Positions 37,119 to 46,099 of a stretch of 57,231 nt of DNA are shown piece after piece. A program made the translations under genes and the position numbers. The stretch is from contig CAMJFY010000010.1 in assembly GCA_946405105.1 (NCBI GenBank), positions 1-57,231 of the forward strand. Reading direction: 5' to 3'. The notes under the pieces were generated by a model, which did not search any database, was not told the DNA's origin, and was given only the letters and a program-made list of their open reading frames with translations. Positions within the stretch are counted from its first letter, which is position 1. Every line of letters begins with the position of its first letter. This DNA is from an uncultured Caryophanales bacterium. GTDB taxonomy: Bacteria; Bacillota_I; Bacilli_A; Acholeplasmatales; Anaeroplasmataceae.

Positions 37119-37958
37119 ATGGTCTATTTAATTTATAACCCCCTAGCATGCGGTGGTCATGGTGAAGAAAGAAAAAACAGCGCATTAGAAGCAATAAAAC
37201 ATATTTATACTGATATTAAAGAGGTTGTTTTTACTCAAGCAGATTTAAGCTTCTTTAAACAGCTATCAAAGGACGATATTTTAATTCTTATTGGTGGAGA
37301 TGGAACATTAAATACATTTGTTAACCTATATAAGGATTACGCAACTAGAAATAAATGTTATCTATATAAGGGTGGCAGTGGAAATGACTTTTTAAGAGAT
37401 GTTGAATCAAATGAGACATTAACACTTATTAATCCATATTTAGATAATATTCCTTATGTTGTTACTAATGGTACTAAAAAATATTTTATGAATAACGTAG
37501 GCTTTGGCCTAGATGGTGAAACATGCGTTATTGCAGATAAGAAAAAAGCAAAAGGACAAAACAAAGTTAATTATTCAAATATTGCTGTAAGTCTTCTTCT
37601 TGCTAAATATAAAAAGCGTAATGCGAGAGTTATTGTAGATGGCAAAGAATATACATTTAAGAATGTATGGGTTGCTTCTACTATGAATGGTAGATATTAT
37701 GGCGGTGGTATGAAAAGTGCACCAGATCAAAAGAGAACATCAAAGACATTAACTCTTGTAGTTATTCATGGATGGTCTAGAATATCTATATTATTTAAAT
37801 TCTCTAAAATATTTAAAGGAACTCATATTAAATATAAAAAGAATGTTAATTTATTTGAAGGAAAGCATATTCAGGTATTCTTTGATATACCGTGTGGGCT
37901 TCAATATGATGGTGAATCAGTTATAAAAACTGAGCATTATGCAGCTTATAAAGATTAA
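37119..37958 (+). CDS. diacylglycerol kinase-family lipid kinase
   Basis: 279 residues. The N-terminal catalytic domain opens IYNPLACGGHGEERK and has the nucleotide-binding LIGGDGTLNTFVN (about 57-69) and GGSGNDFLRD, as in DgkB- and YegS-type kinases. The C-terminal domain has NNVGFGLDGE and GGGMKSAPDQ. The family phosphorylates diacylglycerol or related lipids at the membrane surface. It lies 4 bases after plsC, whose step makes phosphatidate, which fits a phospholipid recycling role. Ends at a bidirectional terminator. Confidence 0.88.
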   Translation: MVYLIYNPLACGGHGEERKNSALEAIKHIYTDIKEVVFTQADLSFFKQLSKDDILILIGGDGTLNTFVNLYKDYATRNKCYLYKGGSGNDFLRDVESNETLTLINPYLDNIPYVVTNGTKKYFMNNVGFGLDGETCVIADKKKAKGQNKVNYSNIAVSLLLAKYKKRNARVIVDGKEYTFKNVWVASTMNGRYYGGGMKSAPDQKRTSKTLTLVVIHGWSRISILFKFSKIFKGTHIKYKKNVNLFEGKHIQVFFDIPCGLQYDGESVIKTEHYAAYKD

Positions 37959-37988
37959 AAAAAGCGATTTAAAAATCGCTTTTTTATT
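37957..37988. terminator. bidirectional terminator
   Basis: Stem AAAAGCGATTT with AAATCGCTTTT (37960-37984), flanked by A and T runs; it serves the lipid kinase on one side and the 37989 gene on the other. Confidence 0.85.
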
Positions 37989-38696
37989 TTATCTCCACTC
38001 AGCTGTTAATACAGTATAATCAGTTACTAAATCTGTACTAAAATCCCATTGAGTATCTCCATTGTACCAACCTTTTAATCTATAATTTGTATTTTGTAGA
38101 TCAAATTCTGGTACATAATTTATTTTTCCATCAGTATCGCTTGATACATATAAATAATTATGATTTTCATATTCAAAATCAAAGACAACTGAAGCTTTGT
38201 GAATCTTATCATGATTTTTGTATTCTTTTGCAATTGAATTATAATCATTTTCTGATACATATTGATCTGAATTTGTTTTTAATACCTTTTTATATAAGCC
38301 AAGATTTCCACCATATATTGTACTATTTTTGCCGATTTTTAAACGTTCGCTTTGATATTCAGCTGCACCTAAATAAATAGTTTTAGCTGTTGTGAAATCA
38401 ACATAATCTTCATACGAATAATAGGTTGTAAAACCTCGTACTATATAACCTTCAATTTGAAATGGTACTACAATTACATCTTTCTTCTTACCTTCATCAC
38501 TCAATCCTGTTATATCTACATAATTATGACCATCTTCATCTTTTGCATATGTAAAATCTTCATAAACTAATTCGAATTTTTTTCTATTTTTAATATCATT
38601 TTTGTATATACCATCTATAATAAAGAACATTGCAATACCACCTATTATAAGTGCTGCTACAACGCTTGAAATGATTATTATTAATTTTTTATTCAT
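37989..38696 (-). CDS. membrane-anchored protein ending in an InlB-type repeat
   Basis: 235 residues from the ATG at 38696 (MNKKLIIIISSVVAALI), behind GGGGAG. One N-terminal membrane helix (about 4-29) anchors a beta-rich extracytoplasmic region (about 35-190) of unknown fold. The last 45 residues (YRLKGWYNGDTQWDF and DYTVLTAEWR) form one Listeria-Bacteroides/InlB B-type repeat, related to those of the 22194-24698 lipoprotein. Probably a surface protein. It lies 24 bases downstream of the aminopeptidase gene. Confidence 0.75.
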   Translation of the reverse strand: MNKKLIIIISSVVAALIIGGIAMFFIIDGIYKNDIKNRKKFELVYEDFTYAKDEDGHNYVDITGLSDEGKKKDVIVVPFQIEGYIVRGFTTYYSYEDYVDFTTAKTIYLGAAEYQSERLKIGKNSTIYGGNLGLYKKVLKTNSDQYVSENDYNSIAKEYKNHDKIHKASVVFDFEYENHNYLYVSSDTDGKINYVPEFDLQNTNYRLKGWYNGDTQWDFSTDLVTDYTVLTAEWR

Positions 38697-38720
38697 TCTA
38701 AATCTCCCCAAATTTAATTT

Positions 38721-40022
38721 TTATTCAAATGCTATAAATCCATCTTCTGATACTTCTATATGTGTCTCATAAAATGTCTTTAATGCTTTAATTAGCTCAT
38801 CATAATCATAATATCCACATGTTTCCATTGCAGAATGCATTGCGATTTGAGCTAGTCCGATATCAACTGAATGAATTGATACATTAGATAATGAAATAGC
38901 TCCTAATGTTGAACCACCAGGTATATCACTTCTATTTGTGTTTATTTGATATTTAGCATTAGCCTTTTTACATATTTCTTGGAAATATGCTAAAGACATT
39001 GCATCTGTAGTATATGATCCTCTAGCTGCTGATTTAATTACTATTCCTTCATTCATATAGCATTTATTAGTAGCATCATATTTTCCAGGATAATTAGGAT
39101 GGTATCCTTGTGCATTATCAGCAGATATAATAAATGATTGTGCTAAAGCAATTGAATGCTTCTCATCATCTAATCCAAATGAATGTGATATTCTCTTTAG
39201 GGCATCACTTAATAAATTAGATGCAGCACCTTGTCTTGTTCTTGATCCTATTTCTTCGTTATCAAATAATACTGTAACATTAATAGATGAATCATGAGGC
39301 TTAGCCATAGTTAAGGCTCTTAATGAAATATATGAGCATAATAAATTATCGATTTGTGGTGCAAATATAAATTCATTATTTAATCCACCAATTGTTCCTC
39401 TATCTAATAATGCTAAATATAAATCATGACTTACAATAGCTTCCTTTTTAATATTAAGCTTTTGTGCTACTAAATCTAATAAATCTACATTTGAGATATC
39501 ATTATCACTAATTAATGGTAATAAATCAACTTGTGGATTTAGCTTATATCCATCATTTAATTCTCTATTATAATGAATTGAACAATTAGGAATAATACAC
39601 ATTGGCTTATCAAATGAGATAAGCATTGTTTTTAATGTATGCTCATTTGTTCTAACTATTATTCTTCCAGCAATATTTAATGGTCTATCCATCCATGTAT
39701 TTAAGATTGGTCCACCATATACTTCTGTATTCAATAAATTATATTTATCTTTTTCAATTGTAAAATTAGGTTTTAGCTTAAAGCATGGAGAATCTGTATG
39801 AGCAGCTACAATATTGTAGCTTAAATCATTAATTTCATTTGGAATACTAAATGCAACCAATGAAGAATTATTTCTTGTGAAATAATATTTTTCTCCTTTT
39901 TCTAGCTTCCAAGCTTCACCCTCTGATAGCTTAGTAAATCCAAAGCTATCTAGTATATCACATGCTTCCTTTACTGCATGAAAAGCTGTAGGACTCTTCT
40001 CTAAAAAATCTAAGAATTCCAT
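38721..40022 (-). CDS. M18-family aminopeptidase
   Basis: Dinuclear-zinc cytoplasmic aminopeptidase of 433 residues, releasing N-terminal residues (often acidic or neutral) from peptides. Metal and catalytic elements are AAHTDSPCFKLKP (about 77), FDNEEIGSRTRQGAASN, ADNAQGYHPNYPGKYD, DIPGGSTLGAI and the C-terminal His in AMHSAMETCG. Length and order match ApeB-type M18 peptidases. GAGG-rich RBS. It lies 2 bases after the thioesterase gene. Confidence 0.93.
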   Translation of the reverse strand: MEFLDFLEKSPTAFHAVKEACDILDSFGFTKLSEGEAWKLEKGEKYYFTRNNSSLVAFSIPNEINDLSYNIVAAHTDSPCFKLKPNFTIEKDKYNLLNTEVYGGPILNTWMDRPLNIAGRIIVRTNEHTLKTMLISFDKPMCIIPNCSIHYNRELNDGYKLNPQVDLLPLISDNDISNVDLLDLVAQKLNIKKEAIVSHDLYLALLDRGTIGGLNNEFIFAPQIDNLLCSYISLRALTMAKPHDSSINVTVLFDNEEIGSRTRQGAASNLLSDALKRISHSFGLDDEKHSIALAQSFIISADNAQGYHPNYPGKYDATNKCYMNEGIVIKSAARGSYTTDAMSLAYFQEICKKANAKYQINTNRSDIPGGSTLGAISLSNVSIHSVDIGLAQIAMHSAMETCGYYDYDELIKALKTFYETHIEVSEDGFIAFE

Positions 40023-40024
40023 TA

Positions 40025-40756
40025 TTACTCCTCCACCTCAAGCATTACTTCAAATGATAATTCACCATTAACGAAACCTTGATAACAATCTTTATTATCT
40101 TCTTTGAAATATTTAACATTAACAATATCATTTAGTCTAGCTTCAGAAATAAATGCTATTTCACATTTCTTTATTTTCTTCTTTCCATTTTCAACAAACA
40201 TATTGTAAACAATATCTAAATATCTAGCGTTATTTAAATGTAGATTATGGTCAAGATCTGTTAGATGAACTTTGTAATTATATTCAGCTATTATCTTTTC
40301 TGGCTTTAATCCTAATCTTCTCTTACATTTTTCTGTATAATTAGATTTATCATAATATTCACCAGGGAATGTAAGCTTATCTGCCTTTTCAAGTCTTCTT
40401 GTTTCACTATTAATTACACACCAATTAGAGATACCTTTAATTAATAAATTATCATTTTCATCTCTTATTTCATATTCACGTTCTGCCTCAAGTCTTGTTT
40501 GTACCTTAGGCCATGTATTAATTTTTATAGTCTGACCAAATGATGGAATATCTCCAACTACCTCATATGTAACATAAAGGATAACCCAGAATAAATTTAA
40601 TTTAATCATAGGCTCATATCCTAGGCCAAGCTCAGTACCATGAATACCAGCGATATCCTGGAAATAATCTAATACTGTTGCAGGTCTTATTTCATCATTT
40701 AAATTAACATCTCTTTCACGTACATTATAACTAATAGTTCTATACATTACAGCCAT
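40025..40756 (-). CDS. acyl-ACP thioesterase
   Basis: 243 residues forming the tandem hot-dog fold of the FatA/FatB family. The first half has DEIRPATVLDYFQDIAGIHG and NLFWVILYVTYEV; the second has LTDLDHNLHLNNARYLD, where the Asp, Asn and His of the active site fall. It releases fatty acids from acyl carrier protein, setting free fatty acid or chain length. First gene of a unit with the M18 aminopeptidase; GAGG supports the start. Confidence 0.9.
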   Translation of the reverse strand: MAVMYRTISYNVRERDVNLNDEIRPATVLDYFQDIAGIHGTELGLGYEPMIKLNLFWVILYVTYEVVGDIPSFGQTIKINTWPKVQTRLEAEREYEIRDENDNLLIKGISNWCVINSETRRLEKADKLTFPGEYYDKSNYTEKCKRRLGLKPEKIIAEYNYKVHLTDLDHNLHLNNARYLDIVYNMFVENGKKKIKKCEIAFISEARLNDIVNVKYFKEDNKDCYQGFVNGELSFEVMLEVEE

Positions 40757-40910
40757 AATAATAACCTCATTTTTAATAACAATTTGAAATAATTATATCA
40801 TAATTATTGATATAAATAAAGAATTGAAATGGTTAGATAATTATATTCATTATTTTTAAAAATAATTTCCAAAATTTTGTTCTTTTTTGGACTAATATTA
40901 TATGAGGGGA

Positions 40911-40941
40911 AAATAAAAAAGTCCACTAATAAGTGGACTAA
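40911..40941 (-). terminator. terminator of the arg operon
   Basis: Perfect stem AGTCCACT (40920-40927) with AGTGGACT (40932-40939), loop of 4, T run on the minus strand. Confidence 0.85.
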
Positions 40942-40946
40942 TTTTA

Positions 40947-41858
40947 TTAATCTTTCATTAATTTAACCATTACAGCCTTTTGAGCATGTAATCTATTTTC
41001 TGCTTCTTCAAAGATTTCATTAGCATGAGCTTCGAATACATCTGCAGTAATTTCTTCTCCACGATGTGCAGGAAGACAATGTTGAACCATACAGCCTTCA
41101 TTACATACAGCCATAAGCTCAGCATTTACTTGGTATTTACCTTCAAATGCTTTTCTTCTTGTTTCAGCTTCAGATTCTTCACCCATTGATGCCCAAACAT
41201 CAGTAAATACTACGTCTGCACCCTTAGCAGCAACCATTGGATCATTAGTCATTTCAAACATTCCAGGATATGCCTTTGCAAATTCTTGGATATGCTCACA
41301 AACCTCATAGCCCTTAGGTGAAGCAATTGATACTCTCATACCTAATTTTAAGCATCCAACAATAATTGAGTTAGCCATATTGAAGCCATCACCAATGAAT
41401 GTAGCCTTTAAACCGTCAAATCCGCCCTTAAATTCTCTTATTGTCATTAAGTCAGCTAACACTTGGCATGGATGACAATAATCTGTTAAAGCGTTAATTA
41501 CAGGGATTGAACCATATTTAGCTAAGTCTTCTACTTCAGATTGCTTATATGTTCTAATCATAATACCATCTAGGTAGCGTGATAATACTCTTGCAGTATC
41601 TTCAACTGGCTCACCACGACCAATTTGTAGGTCTCTAGATGATAAGAATAATGCATATCCACCTAATTCATACATACCAACTTCAAATGATACTCTTGTA
41701 CGAGTTGATGATTTTTGGAAAATCATACCTAAAGTTTTACCTTTTAATAGGTGATGTTCAATATTATTATTTCTTTGAAATTTTAATTGATCTGCTAGAT
41801 TTAAAATATCTAGAATTTCTTCTTTTGATAATTGTTCTAATGTTAATAAATGCTTCAT
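40947..41858 (-). CDS. argF: ornithine carbamoyltransferase
   Basis: Joins carbamoyl phosphate to ornithine to give citrulline. 303 residues. The carbamoyl-phosphate site is KSSTRTRVSFEVGMYELGG (about 48-66), with DCHP-like YCHPCQVLADLMTI and the catalytic HCLPAHRGEEI near the C-terminus. It is last in the arg operon; the start ATG overlaps the argD stop by one base (TAATG), and GGAGG lies inside argD. No carAB is present here. Confidence 0.97.
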   Translation of the reverse strand: MKHLLTLEQLSKEEILDILNLADQLKFQRNNNIEHHLLKGKTLGMIFQKSSTRTRVSFEVGMYELGGYALFLSSRDLQIGRGEPVEDTARVLSRYLDGIMIRTYKQSEVEDLAKYGSIPVINALTDYCHPCQVLADLMTIREFKGGFDGLKATFIGDGFNMANSIIVGCLKLGMRVSIASPKGYEVCEHIQEFAKAYPGMFEMTNDPMVAAKGADVVFTDVWASMGEESEAETRRKAFEGKYQVNAELMAVCNEGCMVQHCLPAHRGEEITADVFEAHANEIFEEAENRLHAQKAVMVKLMKD

Positions 41859-43033
41859 TATTTTAAATCCTCCATACTCTTTAAAAGTAAATCAAGGCCC
41901 TTAGATAATTCTTCCTTAGAAATATTTAACGGTGGTAATAATCTAACCTTTGTCTTAGCTGTTAGCATAATTACTCCATTTTCAATACCTTTAGCTACTA
42001 CATCAGCTGCCTTATATTTTTCATCTAATTCAATTCCAACCATTAGGCCTTTTCCTGAAATTGATTTAATGCCTGGCTTATTTGATAGCTTTTCTTCAAT
42101 AAGCTTACGCATTTCCTTAACATGATTTAATAGCTTATCGTCAATACGAGATAAAACTGAATATGCAGCTGCAGCACTTATAGGATTTCCACCAAATGTA
42201 GTTCCATGTTGACCATAGCCTAATACATTTTCTGTCTTTTCACCAAAAAGAATTGCACCAAAAGGTAAGCCACCAGCTAATCCCTTAGCTGTTGTAACGA
42301 TATCTGGCTTAACACCATATTCCATATAGCTATATAAATAGCCTGTACGTCCGTTACCAGTTTGTACCTCATCAACTACGAATAAAATATCTTTTTCCTT
42401 ACAAACATCTGCGATAAACTTAATATATTCAGGATTTAAGGCATTAACTCCACCTTCACCTTGAACTGTTTCAATCATAATTGCACATGTCTTATCAGAA
42501 ATTAAATTCTTTAATGCTTCAATATCATTTGCAGGTGCATATTTGAAGCCATCAACAAATGGGAAGAAAAATTGATGGAATACATCTTGTCCTGTTGCTG
42601 AAAGTGTAGCAATAGTTCTTCCATGGAATGAATTAATTAAAGTAATTATTTCATATCTTCCTTCACCATATTTATCAAATGAATATTTTCTTGCGGCCTT
42701 AATAGCACATTCATTTGATTCTGCACCTGAATTTGAGAAGAATACCTTCTTCATTCCAGTTTTTTCACATAAAAGCTTTGCAACCTTAGTTTGTGGTTCA
42801 CTATAATATAGATTTGATGTATGTTGAATTTTATGTGCTTGATCACATACTGCCTTAGTCCATTCATCATCACAAATACCAAAAATATTAGTTCCGATTC
42901 CTGAATTAAAATCAATATATTTCTTGCCTTTTTCATCTATAAGTGTTGAACCTTTACCACTAGTTAGTACAACATTATATCTTTTATATGTATTTAATAT
43001 GTTTTCATTGTCATCAATAATAATTTGACTCAT
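41858..43033 (-). CDS. argD: acetylornithine aminotransferase
   Basis: PLP enzyme of 391 residues converting N-acetylglutamate semialdehyde to N-acetylornithine. Class III aminotransferase features are FFSNSGAESNECAIKAAR, INSFHGRTIATLSATG, FVVDEVQTGNGRTG and TTAKGLAGGLPFGA, where the Lys binds PLP. It ends at MEDLK, overlapping argF. GGAAGGTG precedes the start. It lies 15 bases after argB. Confidence 0.96.
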   Translation of the reverse strand: MSQIIIDDNENILNTYKRYNVVLTSGKGSTLIDEKGKKYIDFNSGIGTNIFGICDDEWTKAVCDQAHKIQHTSNLYYSEPQTKVAKLLCEKTGMKKVFFSNSGAESNECAIKAARKYSFDKYGEGRYEIITLINSFHGRTIATLSATGQDVFHQFFFPFVDGFKYAPANDIEALKNLISDKTCAIMIETVQGEGGVNALNPEYIKFIADVCKEKDILFVVDEVQTGNGRTGYLYSYMEYGVKPDIVTTAKGLAGGLPFGAILFGEKTENVLGYGQHGTTFGGNPISAAAAYSVLSRIDDKLLNHVKEMRKLIEEKLSNKPGIKSISGKGLMVGIELDEKYKAADVVAKGIENGVIMLTAKTKVRLLPPLNISKEELSKGLDLLLKSMEDLK

Positions 43034-43048
43034 AAAAACACCTTCCTT

Positions 43049-43897
43049 CTACTTAAATTCTGTTCCTACGCCTTCATCTGTTAATACTTCAATTAAAATT
43101 GAGTGAGGAACTCTACCATCAATAATAACTACGTTCTTAACGCCTCTTCTTGTTGCTTCGACACAGCATTGTACCTTTGGTATCATACCACCATCGATAA
43201 TTCCTGCCATTTCTAATTGCTTTAATTCTGATACATTAATTGTTTTCATTAATGATGTAGGATCATTTTTATCTCTTAAAACACCTTTAATATCAGTCAT
43301 TGCAATAAACTTTTCAGCCTCAAGTGCTCCAGCAATTCTTGCTGCAGCTGTATCAGCATTAATATTATAAATATTTCCTTTATCATCAGAACCAATAGTT
43401 GAGATTACAGGAATATATCCCATATCTAACATATCTAGGATAACATCAGTATTTACTGCTTTAATCTTACCAACATATCCTAATTCCTTATTAATTTGTT
43501 GTGCTTCGATTAAATTGTCATCTAATCCAGATAGACCTACTGCATGTCCACCAGCTAAATTTAATTGCTTAACTAAATTCTTATTAACCTTACCAGCTAA
43601 TACTTCAGTAACGACATCAATAGTTTCTTCATCAGTTACACGAAGACCATCAATGAATTTAGATTCTTTTCCAATAGCCTTTAGGCCCTTAGAAATTTCT
43701 GGTCCACCACCATGAACTAAAACAACCTTCATACCTAATGAGTTAAGCATAACAACATCTTCCATTACTAATTGCTTTAGGTTTTCATCAACCATTGCAT
43801 TTCCACCGTATTTGATAACCATAATTTTATCCTTATATTTTAGGATATATGGTAATGCTTCTGATAAAATTTTTGCTCTTTCTTCTAAATTTACCAT
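43049..43897 (-). CDS. argB: acetylglutamate kinase
   Basis: Phosphorylates N-acetylglutamate, usually the point of arginine feedback. 282 residues from the ATG at 43897 (MVNLEERAKIL); the longer frame would start at TTG 43903. Motifs include IMVIKYGGNAM (about 27), VVLVHGGGPEISK, IKAVNTDVILDML and NINADTAAARIAGAL. The ribosome site is weak. It lies 8 bases after argJ and 15 before argD. The N-terminal helix of arginine-sensitive kinases cannot be judged with confidence. Confidence 0.96.
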   Translation of the reverse strand: MVNLEERAKILSEALPYILKYKDKIMVIKYGGNAMVDENLKQLVMEDVVMLNSLGMKVVLVHGGGPEISKGLKAIGKESKFIDGLRVTDEETIDVVTEVLAGKVNKNLVKQLNLAGGHAVGLSGLDDNLIEAQQINKELGYVGKIKAVNTDVILDMLDMGYIPVISTIGSDDKGNIYNINADTAAARIAGALEAEKFIAMTDIKGVLRDKNDPTSLMKTINVSELKQLEMAGIIDGGMIPKVQCCVEATRRGVKNVVIIDGRVPHSILIEVLTDEGVGTEFK

Positions 43898-43905
43898 AAT
43901 CAATA

Positions 43906-45132
43906 TTAGCTTCTATAATCGCCGTTGATCTTTACATAATCATATGTTAAATCACAACCAAAGGCAGAAGCTTCTCCTTTTCCATCATTAAGATTAATCT
44001 CGATAGTTATTTCATCCTCTAATAGGACTTCCTTAGCCTTTTCCTCAGAGAAAGGAATACCAGCACCATTCTTACATGTTTCTACAACACCCTTTGCTGA
44101 CTTGAAGGCCATATCTACCTTAAATACATCAACATCACAGTTTGCATAGCCGATTGCACAAAGTACACGACCCCAGTTAGCATCAGCACCAAAGATTGCT
44201 GCCTTTAATAAGCTAGAGTTAATTACTGATTTGGCAACGATTTTTGCATCCTTAGTTGTTTTTGCATTTTTAACATTACAAATAATTAAGTGAGATGCAC
44301 CTTCACCATCCTTAGCCATTCTCTTAGCTAAGTTGATTGTTACATATTTTAATGCATTAACAAATAATTTATATTCATTTGAATTTACATCATCAATTAG
44401 GATATTTTCTGCTAATCCGTTAGCAATGATTGAGCATGTATCATTTGTAGATGTATCTCCATCAACAGATAACATATTAAATGAATCACTTACTGCTTCC
44501 TTTAATGCGCTATTTAAGCAATTTGCTGAAATATTAGTATCTGTTGTAATGAAGCATAACATTGTTGCCATATTAGGAGCAATCATACCAGCACCCTTAG
44601 TCATAGCACCAATCTTACAAGTCTTACCATTAATTTCAAATTCAACAGCTATCATTTTCATAACTGTATCAGTTGTCATAATTCCCTTGCATGCTAATTC
44701 AGCATTTTCTTTTTTGTTGCCCATACCCTTTAATATAGCAGGAATACCTGTTTCAAAAGGCTTAATAGACATTGGCATACCAATTACACCAGTTGATGCA
44801 ACAATAACATCGTTAGCCTTAATATTTGCATATTTAGCTAAGATTTCGCATGTTTTAGTTGCAATTTCAACACCGTCAGCATTACATGTATTTGCGTTAC
44901 CACTATTACAAATCATTGCTTGAGCCTTTCCATCATTTATGTTGCTAATAGTAACATAAATTGGAGCACCTTTAACCTTGTTTGTAGTATATACAGCTGC
45001 TGCATTACCAACGCATGAAGATAATATTACTGATAAATCAATTTTATCCTTATTATCTCTAATACCAGCATGGATACCGTTAGCTGTAAATCCCTTTGGA
45101 GCAACAACTCCGTTTTCAATTTCTTTTATCAT
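43906..45132 (-). CDS. argJ: bifunctional glutamate N-acetyltransferase / ornithine acetyltransferase
   Basis: Transfers the acetyl group from acetylornithine to glutamate, recycling it, and may also make acetylglutamate from acetyl-CoA. 408 residues from the ATG at 45132 (MIKEIENGVVAPKGF), behind AAGGAGA. The precursor cleaves itself at the Thr of APNMATMLCF after the KGAGMI motif. Other landmarks are VFTTNKVKGAP-like VYTTNKVKGAP, ICNSGNANTC and SVDGDTSTND. No argA or argE is seen, which suits the cyclic ArgJ route. 11 bases after argC. Confidence 0.96.
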   Translation of the reverse strand: MIKEIENGVVAPKGFTANGIHAGIRDNKDKIDLSVILSSCVGNAAAVYTTNKVKGAPIYVTISNINDGKAQAMICNSGNANTCNADGVEIATKTCEILAKYANIKANDVIVASTGVIGMPMSIKPFETGIPAILKGMGNKKENAELACKGIMTTDTVMKMIAVEFEINGKTCKIGAMTKGAGMIAPNMATMLCFITTDTNISANCLNSALKEAVSDSFNMLSVDGDTSTNDTCSIIANGLAENILIDDVNSNEYKLFVNALKYVTINLAKRMAKDGEGASHLIICNVKNAKTTKDAKIVAKSVINSSLLKAAIFGADANWGRVLCAIGYANCDVDVFKVDMAFKSAKGVVETCKNGAGIPFSEEKAKEVLLEDEITIEINLNDGKGEASAFGCDLTYDYVKINGDYRS

Positions 45133-45143
45133 GATACTTCTCC

Positions 45144-46097
45144 TTATAGAACTAATCCCTTCTTGGGATCTAATCCAAGCATTATATTCATACATTCTAC
45201 TGCAGCACCTGAAGCACCTTTACCAAGGTTATCAAGACATGCAGAAATATTAATTCTTTCTTCATTTCCAGAAACATAAATTTCTAAGAAATCCTTACCA
45301 GCTAAATGATTTGCAGAAAGGAATCCAGATTCTGTTCCTTTTTCATCATAAGGCATAACTCTTACGAAATCTTTACCCTTATAGAAATCTGCAAGCATAT
45401 CTCTAATTTCAGCTGGAGTATATTTTTTATTAAGCTTTGAAGCATATAGAGGAATTGTTACAATCATACCTTGAATAAAATCACATACATATGGATTAAA
45501 TAAAGGCTTTTCCTTTAGATTAGGGAAATATTGCATTTCCTTTAAATGCTTGTGCATTTGACTCATTGCATATAATCTAGGTGCGTCAAATTCTGCTGCT
45601 CTATTTTGATCCTCATATTGAGCAATACCCTTTTTTCCAGCTCCTGAATAGCCAGAAATTGCGTTTGCTGAGAATGGATATTCATTTGATGCAATACCAA
45701 GCTTTACTAGAGGATATACAATTGAAATAAATCCTGAAGCATAGCAGCCTGGTGTTGCAACAAATTGAGATTTTTTAATTTTTTCAAGGAATTCATCACC
45801 TAGCTCTGGGAAGCCATATGCGAATTTCTCATCAGTTCTATGAGCTGTTGAAGCATCAATGATTTTTGTATGCTTATTATTCTCATCTAATAATCCAACT
45901 GCTTCAATGGCAGCTTGATCAGGTAAGCAAAGGAATGTAATATCAGATTGATTAATACATTTTCTTCTTTCATTTACATCCTTACGTAAATCCTCAGAAA
46001 TATTAATTAATTCAATATCATCTCTAGATTGGAATCTTTCAAATATTCTTAATCCAGTTGTTCCTTCTTTTCCATCAATAAAAATCTTAAACTTCAT
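45144..46097 (-). CDS. argC: N-acetyl-gamma-glutamyl-phosphate reductase, short (type 2) form
   Basis: NADPH-dependent reductase of the arginine route. 317 residues. The N-terminus KIFIDGKEGTTGLRIFERF and the catalytic cysteine in ATPGCYASGFISIVYP (about 117) mark the shorter type 2 ArgC group, where the usual GxTGYxG start is replaced by KEGTTG. It lies 2 bases after argH and 11 before argJ; AAGGAG supports the start. Type 2 enzymes are less common than type 1 in Firmicutes. Confidence 0.94.
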   Translation of the reverse strand: MKFKIFIDGKEGTTGLRIFERFQSRDDIELINISEDLRKDVNERRKCINQSDITFLCLPDQAAIEAVGLLDENNKHTKIIDASTAHRTDEKFAYGFPELGDEFLEKIKKSQFVATPGCYASGFISIVYPLVKLGIASNEYPFSANAISGYSGAGKKGIAQYEDQNRAAEFDAPRLYAMSQMHKHLKEMQYFPNLKEKPLFNPYVCDFIQGMIVTIPLYASKLNKKYTPAEIRDMLADFYKGKDFVRVMPYDEKGTESGFLSANHLAGKDFLEIYVSGNEERINISACLDNLGKGASGAAVECMNIMLGLDPKKGLVL

Positions 46098-46099
46098 AA

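Noticed and set aside
44333-44923. 196-codon open frame antisense to argJ
   Set aside because: It mirrors the argJ coding strand, has no ribosome site or family motif, and argJ is certain.
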